A DNA stretch of 64,000 nucleotides from Streptomyces radiopugnans (GTDB lineage: Bacteria > Actinomycetota > Actinomycetes > Streptomycetales > Streptomycetaceae). Each line of letters opens with the position of its first letter. The stretch's first letter is position 1. Shown piece after piece: positions 1 through 7,539 of this stretch. The notes beneath the pieces are model-generated. The model saw only the letters and a program-made list of their open reading frames with translations. It did no database searches and had not been told where the DNA came from. The stretch lies in NCBI RefSeq assembly GCF_900110735.1, contig NZ_FOET01000002.1, positions 124,001 through 188,000 on the forward strand, in the 5' to 3' direction. A program made the translations under genes and the position numbers.

Positions 1-1865
1 ACCCGGCGGTGCTGCCGACCGAGGAGGGCCGGGCCCGCTGCGCCCGGCTCCAGCACGCCGTCTCGGCCGGGTTCGCCCGCGCGCTGCAGGAGCGCACCCG
101 CTCCGAGCAGGAGGCGCTGGCCCGTTCCGCGCTCGCGGCGCGGGAGAGCGCCGAGAAGGCCCTCCACGAGAGCGAGACCCGTTTCCGGGCGGTCTTCGAG
201 GGGGCCACGGTCGGCATCGGGATCGCCGACATGGACGGGACCGTCCTCGACATCAACAGCGCGCTGGCGAAGATGTTCGGCGGCTCGGAGCAGCATGTGC
301 GCAGCCGCCGCGTCTCCGACTGGGTCCACCCCGACGACGCCCCGGGCGTCTGGCGGATCCACGAGGAGCTGGTGCGCGGCGAGCGCGACCACTACCGCAT
401 GGAGAAGCCGTACACGCGCAGCGACGGCACCGTGCTGTGGACCAACCTGACCGTCTCGCTGCTGCGCGGCCCCGACGGCGAGCCGCGCTACATGCTGGCG
501 CTGATGGAGGACATCACCGAGCGGCGCCTGCTGAACCTGCGGCTGCGCTACGAGGCCACCCACGACGCGCTGACCGACCTGCCCAACCGCACGCTGTTCT
601 TCGAGCGGCTGGAGCACGTCCTCTCCCCCGGCTCCGGCACCGCCCGGATCGGCCTGTGCTACCTGGACCTGGACGGCTTCAAGACGGTCAACGACAGCCT
701 GGGCCACTCGGTCGGCGACCAGCTGCTGGTGAACGTGGCCGAGAGACTGCAGAGTTGTGTGGCCTCGCCGCGCCACATGGTCGCGCGGATCGGCGGCGAC
801 GAGTTCGTGGCCCTGGTCAGCGACCCCGCCTCGCGCTCGGAGGTGACCGACCTGGCCCAGCGGGCGCTGGACGCGCTGTCCTGCCCGATCCCGCTGGCCG
901 GCCGGGAGCTGCCGGTGCGCGCCAGCATCGGCGTCGTGGAGGGCCCGGTCGGGGAGCTGACGCCGGCGGAGGTGCTGCGCAGCGCCGACATCACCATGTA
1001 CCGGGCAAAGGCCAGGGGCGGCAACCGCTACGAGCTGGCCGACCCCGACTGCGACGCCCGCACCATCAGCCGCCACATGCTGACCACCCATCTGCCCGCC
1101 GCGCTGGAGGGCGAGGAGTTCTTCATCGAGTACCAGCCGCTGGTGCGGATGGAGGACGGCAGTGTGGAGGGCGCCGAGGCGCTGGTGCGCTGGGCGCATC
1201 CGCTCCACGGGGTGCTGGGGCCGGACCGCTTCATCCCGCTGGCCGAGCACACCGGACTGATCGTGCCGCTGGGGCGCTGGGTGCTGGAGCAGGCGGTGCG
1301 GCAGGCGTGCGAGTGGCAGGTGCGCGGCATCGGCGGCACCCGGCCGCTGCGGGTGAACGTCAACCTCTCGCCGCGGCAGCTGCACCATCCGGAGCTGGTC
1401 TCCGAGACCGTGGCGGTGCTGGAGGACGCCGGGCTGGACCCGGCCTCGCTCTGCCTGGAGGTCACCGAGAGCGCCCTGATCCGCGCCGACGACGCGGAGC
1501 TGAAGCCTTTACGCCGACTCGCCGACCTGGGGGTGCGGATCGCCCTGGACGACTTCGGCACCGGCTACTCGAACCTGGCCAGTCTGCGCAGGCTGCCCGC
1601 GACCACCCTGAAGCTGGACCGCTCCTTCACCCGGGGCCTCCAGCAGGACCCGGCCGACCCGGTCGACCTCAAGGTCGTCGAGGGCATCGTCTCGCTGGCG
1701 CACGCCCTGGAGCTGGCCGTGACCGTCGAGGGCGTGGAGACGGCGGCCCAGGCCGACCAGTTGCGGAAGCTGGGCTGTGACTCCGCCCAGGGCTGGTACT
1801 ACGCCCGGCCCGGCCCGCCCGAGCGCCTGTCGTCGCGGGCGCTGCCGCTGGCCGCCGGTCAGTGA
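1..1865 (+). CDS. PAS-GGDEF-EAL cyclic-di-GMP turnover protein, 5' end missing
   Basis: The frame is open from the window edge, so the true start lies upstream; the first in-window start codon is a GTG at 9. Counting from it, a helical stretch comes first, then a PAS/PAC sensor (about 57-177), a GGDEF domain with intact GGDEF at 262-266, and an EAL domain with the E-A-L signature at 390-392. Both catalytic signatures look complete, so synthesis and hydrolysis of c-di-GMP are both possible. I see no membrane segment in the visible part, so it is probably cytoplasmic. The layout matches Streptomyces PAS-GGDEF-EAL proteins such as RmdA or CdgF, but I cannot say which. Codon 501 (1509-1511) is a TTA leucine codon, which in Streptomyces needs the bldA tRNA. 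The gene is convergent with the DUF3140 gene. Confidence 0.95.
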   Translation, partial: PAVLPTEEGRARCARLQHAVSAGFARALQERTRSEQEALARSALAARESAEKALHESETRFRAVFEGATVGIGIADMDGTVLDINSALAKMFGGSEQHVRSRRVSDWVHPDDAPGVWRIHEELVRGERDHYRMEKPYTRSDGTVLWTNLTVSLLRGPDGEPRYMLALMEDITERRLLNLRLRYEATHDALTDLPNRTLFFERLEHVLSPGSGTARIGLCYLDLDGFKTVNDSLGHSVGDQLLVNVAERLQSCVASPRHMVARIGGDEFVALVSDPASRSEVTDLAQRALDALSCPIPLAGRELPVRASIGVVEGPVGELTPAEVLRSADITMYRAKARGGNRYELADPDCDARTISRHMLTTHLPAALEGEEFFIEYQPLVRMEDGSVEGAEALVRWAHPLHGVLGPDRFIPLAEHTGLIVPLGRWVLEQAVRQACEWQVRGIGGTRPLRVNVNLSPRQLHHPELVSETVAVLEDAGLDPASLCLEVTESALIRADDAELKPLRRLADLGVRIALDDFGTGYSNLASLRRLPATTLKLDRSFTRGLQQDPADPVDLKVVEGIVSLAHALELAVTVEGVETAAQADQLRKLGCDSAQGWYYARPGPPERLSSRALPLAAGQ

Positions 1866-1958
1866 CGGGCGGCGCGGGCCGGGCGTACGGCACGGGCCGG
1901 GACGGAGAAGGGCACCGTACGGTACTGCGTACGGCACGGCACCCGGCGCGCGCCGCGG

Positions 1959-2303
1959 TCAGGACGCCCTGACGGGGTCGTGCCCCAGGGACATCATCCG
2001 GTGGCGCCAGTCGGAGTCCCGCACCGCCTCGGCCACACGCACCCGCTCGCGTTCGGCGCTGACGGTGTCGACGACCTCGCGCATCACCGCGACGTCGTCG
2101 TCGGTGAGGTCCGTGCGGCGCTTGCGCAGGATCGCCAGCACCTGCCGTCCCCGCTCGGATCCGGCCTGCTCGGGCAGCTCCTCGGCCCGCTCGCCGGCGA
2201 CGCTCGTCCTGAGCCAGGCCTCCAGTTCGTTCGACGTCATGTTCACCACGGCGTGGAACTCGTCCCACAGGGCGTCCAGCTCCAGCTCGGAGATGTCGGC
2301 CAT
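1959..2303 (-). CDS. DUF3140 family protein
   Basis: A 114-residue acidic, all-helical protein. The ending with D-W-R-H-R-M-M-S-L-G-H-D is typical of the DUF3140 family of small actinobacterial proteins. No catalytic motif, signal peptide or membrane segment is visible, and the family has no established function. The ATG at 2303 follows an AG-rich ribosome binding site on the minus strand. It lies downstream of soxR on the same strand, but a long hairpin between them makes co-transcription unlikely. The 93-base gap to the convergent GGDEF-EAL gene contains repeated GTACGG words but no convincing terminator. Confidence 0.8.
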   Translation of the reverse strand: MADISELELDALWDEFHAVVNMTSNELEAWLRTSVAGERAEELPEQAGSERGRQVLAILRKRRTDLTDDDVAVMREVVDTVSAERERVRVAEAVRDSDWRHRMMSLGHDPVRAS

Positions 2304-2340
2304 CAGTCAACCTCCCGGATCTCTCGCGCCGCGCGAGTGC

Positions 2341-2402
2341 CCCCGGCGGGGCCCGGGGAAACCCGTCCGGGGGCGGACGGGTTTCCCCGGGCCCCGCCGG
2401 GG
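2341..2402 (-). terminator. Long GC hairpin downstream of soxR
   Basis: A perfect 28-bp inverted repeat, left arm 2341-2368 and right arm 2375-2402, encloses a 6-base loop. It starts 38 bases after the soxR stop. There is no U-tract, as is usual for Streptomyces terminators. It should end the soxR transcript and insulate the DUF3140 gene. Confidence 0.85.
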
Positions 2403-2439
2403 CGGGTGCCGGGAGCCGCGCTCGCGCACCGGCCGTGCC

Positions 2440-2901
2440 TCAGGCCTCCGGCAGGGGGTCCCCCTCCAGGTAGCGCGCGCCCGGGCCCTGCGAGCCCGCG
2501 ACGTCGCCCGGGTTGTACAGGCCGCACTTGCGCAGGCTGAGGCAGCCGCAGCCGATGCACCCGGTCAGCCGCTCCCTCAGCCGCTCCAGTTCGCCGATCC
2601 GCGCGTCGATCCTCCGCTGCCAGGTACGGGCCACGGCGTTCCACTCGGCCGCGCCGGGCGCCCGGTCCACGGGCAGCCGGTCCAGCGCGGCCCGGGCCTC
2701 CTCCAGGGACAGGCCGACCACCTGGGCGGCCCGTACGAAGGCGACCCGGCGCAGGGCGGTGCGCGGATATCGCCGCTGGTTGCCCGTGGTCCGCTCGGAG
2801 TGGATCAGGCCCATCTCCTCGTAGTAGCGCAGGGCGGAGGGGGCGAGCCCGGAGCGGGCGGCCAGCTCCCCGATGGCGAGGCGTCCGTCTCGGTCGGTCA
2901 T
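2440..2901 (-). CDS. soxR: SoxR, redox-sensing MerR-family activator
   Basis: A 153-residue MerR-family protein. The N-terminal winged helix (GELAARSG...LRYYEEMGL) is followed by a dimerisation helix and the SoxR [2Fe-2S] cysteine cluster C115-x2-C118-x-C120-x5-C126. That pattern separates SoxR from other MerR proteins. In actinomycetes SoxR responds mainly to redox-active compounds such as pigments and quinones rather than to superoxide itself. The ATG at 2901 is chosen; another in-frame ATG at 2913 would add four residues. It is divergent from a split transketolase, with a SoxR box between them, so the transketolase genes are the likely direct target and soxR may regulate itself. Confidence 0.95.
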   Translation of the reverse strand: MTDRDGRLAIGELAARSGLAPSALRYYEEMGLIHSERTTGNQRRYPRTALRRVAFVRAAQVVGLSLEEARAALDRLPVDRAPGAAEWNAVARTWQRRIDARIGELERLRERLTGCIGCGCLSLRKCGLYNPGDVAGSQGPGARYLEGDPLPEA

Positions 2902-2918
2902 GGCGGCGAGCATAGCGC

Positions 2919-2949
2919 TTGACCTCAAGCCGACTTGAGATTGCAGCCT
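2919..2949 (+). promoter_or_regulatory. SoxR box inside the transketolase promoter
   Basis: CTCAAG (2924-2929), four bases, then CTTGAG (2934-2939) form the same palindrome and spacing as the classical SoxR operator (CCTCAAG...CTTGAG). A -35 TTGACC at 2919-2924 and a weak -10 CAGCCT at 2944-2949 are 19 bases apart, the long spacing typical of MerR-type activated promoters. The ATG at 2956 lies 6 bases beyond the -10, so the message is probably leaderless. Regulation is inferred from the site; the box itself is read directly. Confidence 0.85.
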
Positions 2950-2955
2950 CTTGGC

Positions 2956-3696
2956 ATGACGATCTCGACACCGCCTGGCACCCCCGCGTCCGCGCCTCTC
3001 CCCGCACCGCGCGGGAGCCTCGGATTCGACGCCCTTCCGGCCCTGATGTCCCTGATGACCGGCGACGAGAAGCACGACGCCGCCGCCACCTCCACCCTGG
3101 ACGCCCTGTGGGTGCTCTACGACAGGGTGCTGAGGGTCTCCCCGGACCGCCCCGGCGACCCCGGCCGGGACCGCTTCCTGCTGTCCAAGGGGCACGGCCC
3201 GATGGCGTACTACGCCGTGCTCGCAGCCCGGGGCTTCTTCCCCGCCGGCTGGCTGCCGGGCTTCGGCTCCTACGACTCGCCGCTGGGGCACCATCCCGAC
3301 CGCACGCTGGTCCCCGGCGTGGAGATCGGCAGCGGCTCGCTCGGGCACGGGCTGCCGCTGGCCGTGGGAACCGCTCTCGGGCTGCGCGCCCGCGGGCGGT
3401 CCGGCCCGCGGGTGTGGGTGCTGGTCGGGGACGCCGAGCTGGACGAGGGCAGCAACCACGAGGCGATCGACTTCGCGGGCGCCGCCGGGCTCGACCGCCT
3501 GCACGTCCTGGTGATCGACAACTCCTCCGCCTCCCACCCCCTGCCCGGCGGCGTCGCCTCCCGTTTCACGGCCGCGGGCTGGTCGGCGCTGACCGTCGAC
3601 GGCCGCGACCACGAGGCGCTGTACGCGGCGTACACCAGCCGGCACCCCGGGCGCCCGCACGCCGTGGTCGCCCGCGTCGAACCCAAGCACGCCTGA
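2956..3696 (+). CDS. Transketolase, N-terminal (ThDP-binding) subunit
   Basis: A 246-residue protein equal to the N-terminal third of transketolase. It has L-S-K-G-H-G and the thiamine-diphosphate signature beginning G-D-A-E-L-D-E-G near 158, ending in a V-I-D-N-S-S stretch. With the next gene it would make a two-subunit transketolase that moves two-carbon units in the pentose phosphate pathway. The ATG at 2956 is chosen because it sits right after the promoter and matches the subunit length; an in-frame TTG at 2935 would lie inside the SoxR box. The partner gene starts 30 bases downstream. Control by SoxR suggests a role in NADPH or pentose supply during redox stress, which is inference. Confidence 0.9.
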   Translation: MTISTPPGTPASAPLPAPRGSLGFDALPALMSLMTGDEKHDAAATSTLDALWVLYDRVLRVSPDRPGDPGRDRFLLSKGHGPMAYYAVLAARGFFPAGWLPGFGSYDSPLGHHPDRTLVPGVEIGSGSLGHGLPLAVGTALGLRARGRSGPRVWVLVGDAELDEGSNHEAIDFAGAAGLDRLHVLVIDNSSASHPLPGGVASRFTAAGWSALTVDGRDHEALYAAYTSRHPGRPHAVVARVEPKHA

Positions 3697-3726
3697 CCGG
3701 CACGGAAAGCACGAGGAGATCCCCAT

Positions 3727-4656
3727 ATGGACACCATGCGCGAGCGCTTCGCCTCCGTCGTCTCCCGCCTGCTGGACGAGGATCCGCGCCTGGCGGTCGT
3801 CCTCGCCGAGATCGGCGCGGACGGCTTCCGCCGGGCCGCCGGGCGCCACCCGGACCGGGTGGTCAACGTCGGCATCCGCGAGCAGTTGCTGGTGGGCGTG
3901 GGCGGCGGGCTGGCCCTCACCGGCATGCGCCCGGTACTGCACACCTTCGCCTCCTTCCTGGTGGAACGCCCCTTCGAGCAGCTGAAGCTGGACTTCGGGC
4001 ACCAGGGGACGGGCGGTGTGCTGGTGAGCGCCGGAGGCTCCTACGACTGGCCGGCCGGCGGCTTCACCCACATGGCGCCCGGTGACGTGGCGCTGCTGGA
4101 CACCCTGGACGGCTGGACCGTCCACGTGCCCGGCCACCCCGACGAGGCCGAGACGCTGCTGCGCCACGCCTGCGCGGGCGGGGACGGGCGCGGGGACGAC
4201 CGGGTGTACGTCCGGTTGTCGGCGCAGACCAACGCACGCCCCCTGCCGGTCACCGGCGAGGGCTTCCTCACCGTGCGGCGCGGCGGCCCCGGGGCTCCGG
4301 CGGTCGTCGCGGTCGGCCCGCTGCTCGGCGGCGTCCTCGACGCCGTACGGGGACTGGACGCGACGGTCCTGTACGCCGCCACCGTCCGCCCCTTCGACGC
4401 GGCCGCCCTGCGTGCGGCCGTCGTCGGCTCCGGCGCCCCCGAGGTCGTCCTGGTCGAGCCGTACCTGGCCGGCACCTCCACGGCGGCGGCCGCCGAGGCC
4501 CTGGCCGACGTCCCGCACCGGATCCTCGGGCTGGGGACGGCACGGGCCGAGCTGCGCCGCTACGGCACGGCCGCCGAGCACCTGGCGGCCCACGGCCTGG
4601 ACCCGCGCTCGCTGCGGGAGCGGATCACCGGCTTCACGGCGGGCGCCGCGGTCTGA
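3727..4656 (+). CDS. Transketolase, C-terminal (Pyr and C) subunit
   Basis: A 309-residue protein covering the pyrimidine-binding and C-terminal domains of transketolase. V-G-I-R-E-Q near residue 48 carries the glutamate that activates thiamine diphosphate in this family. The C-terminal Rossmann-like domain follows (about 185-300). An AAGCACGAGGAG ribosome binding site precedes the ATG. It is co-transcribed with the N-terminal subunit. The split arrangement is common in archaea and some bacteria, but a housekeeping one-piece transketolase is expected elsewhere in a Streptomyces genome, so this pair is probably a conditional second enzyme. The gene ends convergent with the hydrolase. Confidence 0.9.
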   Translation: MDTMRERFASVVSRLLDEDPRLAVVLAEIGADGFRRAAGRHPDRVVNVGIREQLLVGVGGGLALTGMRPVLHTFASFLVERPFEQLKLDFGHQGTGGVLVSAGGSYDWPAGGFTHMAPGDVALLDTLDGWTVHVPGHPDEAETLLRHACAGGDGRGDDRVYVRLSAQTNARPLPVTGEGFLTVRRGGPGAPAVVAVGPLLGGVLDAVRGLDATVLYAATVRPFDAAALRAAVVGSGAPEVVLVEPYLAGTSTAAAAEALADVPHRILGLGTARAELRRYGTAAEHLAAHGLDPRSLRERITGFTAGAAV

Positions 4657-4752
4657 CGACGCCCGCCCCGCGCGGCCTGCCCGTCCGCGGTGGTCCCGCC
4701 GGCCCCGGCCCCCGCGCGCCGTCTCGCACGCGCCCTTCTCACACGCGCCTTC

Positions 4753-5673
4753 TCACACGCGGTCGTCCAGCCAGGCCAGCAGGTCCGCCTGGACCTCGTC
4801 GCGGTTGGTCTCGTTGAGGATCTCGTGCCGGGCGCCCTCGTAGGCCCGCCAGGTCAGATCGCGCAGCCCCAGGTAGCGGAAGTCCTCCAGGAGTTCGTAC
4901 ACCAGCGTCATGCCCTGGTGGCAGGGGTCCCGGTCGCCGACCGCGACGTGCACCGGCAGGTCGCGCGGCACGCGGTCGAGCTGCCGCGGGTCGTTGGTCT
5001 TGCGCACCCCCAGCACCCAGTCCAGCGCCAGGCCGGCGCTGAAGGGGAAGCCGCACCGCTCGTCGGCGACGTACCGGTCGACCTCCGCCTCGTCGCGGGA
5101 GAGCCACTCGAATCCGGTGCGGTGCTCGTAGGGGTCGTTGAAGGAGCCGAAGAGGGCGGGCACGAAGTCCGAGGGGGCGGCGCGGCCGCCGCGGTCGATC
5201 TCCTCCCGCAGCCGCTCCACCGCCCCCTGCGGCTCCGCGCCGGGCAGCGAGCGGAAGGTCCCCGACAGGATGAGCCCGGCCAGCCCGCCACCGTGCTCCT
5301 GGGCGAAGTCGCGGGCGAGCTGGGAGCCCATGCTGTGCCCGAGCAGGACGTGGGGCACACCGGGCAGCTCCGCGCGCAGCCGGTCGCCGACCGCCTTCAG
5401 GTCCTCCACCACGGCCCGCCAGCCGCTCTCCCCCACCACGCCGTATCCGCCGGTGTGTTCGGCGGTGGCGCCGTGGCCGCGGTGGTCGGAGGCGACGACC
5501 GCGTAGCCGTGCCCGGCCAGGAAGCGGGCGAACCGGTCGTAGCGCAGGGCGTGTTCGGCCGCACCGTGCGCAATCTGCACCAGCGCGCGGGGGGTCGCGC
5601 CGGCCGGGAGCCAGGTGTAGGTGGCGACGGGCAGTCCGTCCTGGGCCGGGGTGGTATCCGCTCGCAGGGTCAC
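4753..5673 (-). CDS. Alpha/beta hydrolase, monoacylglycerol lipase / lysophospholipase type
   Basis: A 306-residue alpha/beta-hydrolase of the serine aminopeptidase S33 (Hydrolase_4) type. H-G-A-A-E-H near 36 is the oxyanion-hole region, G-H-S-M-G-S places the nucleophile at Ser114, and the late G-D-R-D-P and G-A-R-H-E motifs supply the Asp and His. There is no signal peptide, so it should be cytoplasmic. The likely reaction is hydrolysis of an ester bond in a lipid such as a monoacylglycerol, but the substrate cannot be read from sequence. The stop codon lies inside a short imperfect tandem repeat (about 4722-4762, unit near 14 bases), which probably made the C-terminus variable. Confidence 0.88.
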   Translation of the reverse strand: MTLRADTTPAQDGLPVATYTWLPAGATPRALVQIAHGAAEHALRYDRFARFLAGHGYAVVASDHRGHGATAEHTGGYGVVGESGWRAVVEDLKAVGDRLRAELPGVPHVLLGHSMGSQLARDFAQEHGGGLAGLILSGTFRSLPGAEPQGAVERLREEIDRGGRAAPSDFVPALFGSFNDPYEHRTGFEWLSRDEAEVDRYVADERCGFPFSAGLALDWVLGVRKTNDPRQLDRVPRDLPVHVAVGDRDPCHQGMTLVYELLEDFRYLGLRDLTWRAYEGARHEILNETNRDEVQADLLAWLDDRV

Positions 5674-5796
5674 GTTCTCTCGCTCCTCGGTGTCGGCGGG
5701 TCGGGAGGACCCTTCCCCACCACACCCCCGGCCGAACAGACCCCAGCCCTTAGCATGACGGGGCGTCCGATCGCACGCTGTCGGCGCGAACGGTTC

Positions 5797-5830
5797 TGTG
5801 ACGTCGGTTACACACGGGGGTCGTGTAACC
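5797..5830. promoter_or_regulatory. CRP-like site overlapping an 8-bp inverted repeat
   Basis: TGTGA (5797-5801), six bases, TTACA (5808-5812) matches the actinobacterial CRP/Cmr consensus TGTGA-N6-TCACA at nine of ten positions. Overlapping it, GGTTACAC (5806-5813) and GTGTAACC (5823-5830) are perfect inverted arms nine bases apart. Either could be an operator for the hydrolase or the acyl-CoA dehydrogenase. Confidence 0.5.
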
Positions 5831-6036
5831 GGGCTATGCCACTGGGTAGTGCTCCCGGGTAATCCGCTCAGGGCTCATCGTGTTCAGATCAATCAACACC
5901 CCCCGCGAAAGGCACTCTGCATGACCCAATGGCATATTTTCGGCCATAGTCATGGAGTGATCTTGAAATGATCCGCACGCCGGAGACGATGTTGGTGGTG
6001 TCGGCCGAACGGGGCGGGACCACCGCAGACGCTCCA

Positions 6037-6061
6037 CCCCCGCCTGACAGGCAAGCGGGGG
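6037..6061 (+). promoter_or_regulatory. Leader hairpin before the acyl-CoA dehydrogenase
   Basis: CCCCCGC (6037-6043) and GCGGGGG (6055-6061) form a 7-bp all-GC stem with an 11-base loop, ending 9 bases before the ribosome binding site GAAGAGG (6071-6077). If transcribed it could attenuate the transcript or limit translation. I do not recognise a riboswitch here. Confidence 0.4.
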
Positions 6062-6084
6062 CGTACCGCAGAAGAGGGCTCGTC

Positions 6085-7434
6085 ATGGATGGTTACTTCG
6101 CCGACCAGCGGCACAAGGACCTGCGTCTGCAGGTGAGGGAGTTCGCGGAACGGGAGGTCCGGCCGCGGATAGCCGAGATGGAGGCGTCACGCGCGGTCTC
6201 CCACGAGCTGTCCCGGCTGATCGCCCGCCAGGGGTGGATAGGCGTGACCGTCCCCCGTGAGTACGGCGGAATGGGGGCGGGTCACCTCGCCAAGACGATC
6301 GTCATCGAGGAACTCGCGCGGGTGAGCGGGGCCATGGGCGCCATGGTCCAGGCATCGCAGCTCGGCGTCGCCAAGATCCTCCACTTCGGCGGCGAGGAGC
6401 AGAAGAAGCAGTGGCTGCCCGCGGTCGCCTCCGGCGACTGCCTGCCGACGATCGCCGTCACCGAGCCGGAGTCCGGCGGCCACGTCCTCGGCATGACCAG
6501 CAGCGCCGTCCGGGACGGCGACGACTACGTCCTCAACGGCCGCAAGGTCTTCGTCGGCAACAGCCACGTCGGCGATCTGCACGGCGTAGTGGTGCGCACC
6601 GGGCCCGGCTCCAAGGGACTGTCCGCCTTCCTGGTGGAGTCCGACCGGCCCGGCTTCTCCCTGGCCCCGCAGAAGCCCTCGATGGGGCTGCACGGCTTCA
6701 GCTTCGGCGAGCTGATCTTCGACAACTGCCGCGTCCCGGCGGCCAACCGGCTCGGCGAGGAGGGCGACGGCCTGTCCGTGGCCTACTCCTCGAGCGTGCT
6801 GTACGGACGCGCCAACCTCACCGCCGTGTCCCTCGGCATCCACCAGGCCGTCCTGGAGGAGACGACGAGGTTCTGCGCCGAGCGGCAGCGCTACGGCGCC
6901 CCTCTGGGCGAACTGGGCTCCATCAAGCTGAAGCTGGGGCAGATGCAGTCCCGGCTGATGACGGCCCGGCTGGCCGCCTACCACGCGGTGCACCTGCTGG
7001 ACCGCGGCGTGCCCTGTGACGCGGAGCTGATGAACGCCAAGCTGGTGAACGTGGAGTACGCCCTGGACTCCGCACGCGAGGCCATGGAGATCCACGCCGC
7101 CGCGGGCCTGTTCACCGACCGGCCCGTCGAGCGCTATCTGCGCGACGCCCATCACATCTTCGCCCCCGCCGGGACCTCGGACATCCAGCGGCTGAGGCTG
7201 GGCGAGGTGGCGATGGGCACCGCGAAGGGCCAGTGGTCGGAGCGGCTGTCGGACCTGGTGCGGACCGACCCCGACGGCCCCGGTGAATTCGCGGCCCACG
7301 CGGACCTCGCGGCCGGGATACCCCCGCAGACCGCGGAGACCCCGGAGACGGCACCGGAGCTGTTCCCCGAGGCCGCCCCCCAGGAGCCCGCGCGCCGCGC
7401 GGGGCTGCTGGAGACGCTGCTCAACAGGCGCTGA
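6085..7434 (+). CDS. Acyl-CoA dehydrogenase family flavoprotein
   Basis: A 449-residue acyl-CoA dehydrogenase: N-terminal helical domain (1-115), middle beta domain with T-E-P-E-S-G-G (about 116-220), and C-terminal four-helix domain (225-370). It should oxidise an acyl thioester at C2-C3 with FAD. The ATG at 6085 is preceded by GAAGAGG; an upstream in-frame ATG at 5968 has no such site. The usual E-G-T-S-E-I motif reads A-G-T-S-D-I, so the catalytic base is not where it is in medium-chain enzymes. The last 55 residues are an unusual acidic, proline-rich tail. No electron-transfer partner is adjacent. The substrate is unknown. Confidence 0.9.
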   Translation: MDGYFADQRHKDLRLQVREFAEREVRPRIAEMEASRAVSHELSRLIARQGWIGVTVPREYGGMGAGHLAKTIVIEELARVSGAMGAMVQASQLGVAKILHFGGEEQKKQWLPAVASGDCLPTIAVTEPESGGHVLGMTSSAVRDGDDYVLNGRKVFVGNSHVGDLHGVVVRTGPGSKGLSAFLVESDRPGFSLAPQKPSMGLHGFSFGELIFDNCRVPAANRLGEEGDGLSVAYSSSVLYGRANLTAVSLGIHQAVLEETTRFCAERQRYGAPLGELGSIKLKLGQMQSRLMTARLAAYHAVHLLDRGVPCDAELMNAKLVNVEYALDSAREAMEIHAAAGLFTDRPVERYLRDAHHIFAPAGTSDIQRLRLGEVAMGTAKGQWSERLSDLVRTDPDGPGEFAAHADLAAGIPPQTAETPETAPELFPEAAPQEPARRAGLLETLLNRR

Positions 7435-7497
7435 GCGGCGAGCGCGGGCTCCTGGGGGGCGGCCGGGCGCCGAGCAGCCGCCGGACCGCCGGGCGGA

Positions 7498-7533
7498 TCC
7501 GTTCCGTGGGTGCCGGAGCACTCACGGAACGGA
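7498..7533. terminator. Bidirectional terminator hairpin
   Basis: TCCGTTCCGTG (7498-7508) and CACGGAACGGA (7523-7533) are perfect 11-bp arms between two convergent genes, so the structure can end both transcripts. Confidence 0.75.
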
Positions 7534-7539
7534 CGCCGC

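Larger units (their letters stand above)
5674..6084. other. 411-bp divergent intergenic region
   Basis: This stretch separates the minus-strand hydrolase from the plus-strand acyl-CoA dehydrogenase. It holds a CRP-like half-site pair overlapping a strong inverted repeat (5797-5830) and a GC hairpin just before the dehydrogenase ribosome binding site (6037-6061). It is less GC-rich than the flanking genes, with AT-rich patches near 5930-5970. No coding region or RNA gene is convincing in it. Confidence 0.6.

Noticed and set aside
1866..1958. Terminator between the GGDEF-EAL gene and the DUF3140 gene
   Set aside because: Repeated GTACGG words give only short, competing stems; not convincing.
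2440..4593. Long minus-strand open frame (717 codons) through the transketolase genes
   Set aside because: Only its last 153 codons (SoxR) have recognisable sequence; the rest is a GC-driven shadow of the transketolase genes on the other strand.
4722..4762. Short tandem repeat at the hydrolase 3' end as a CRISPR-like or regulatory repeat
   Set aside because: Only about 2.7 imperfect units and no spacers; a slippage product.
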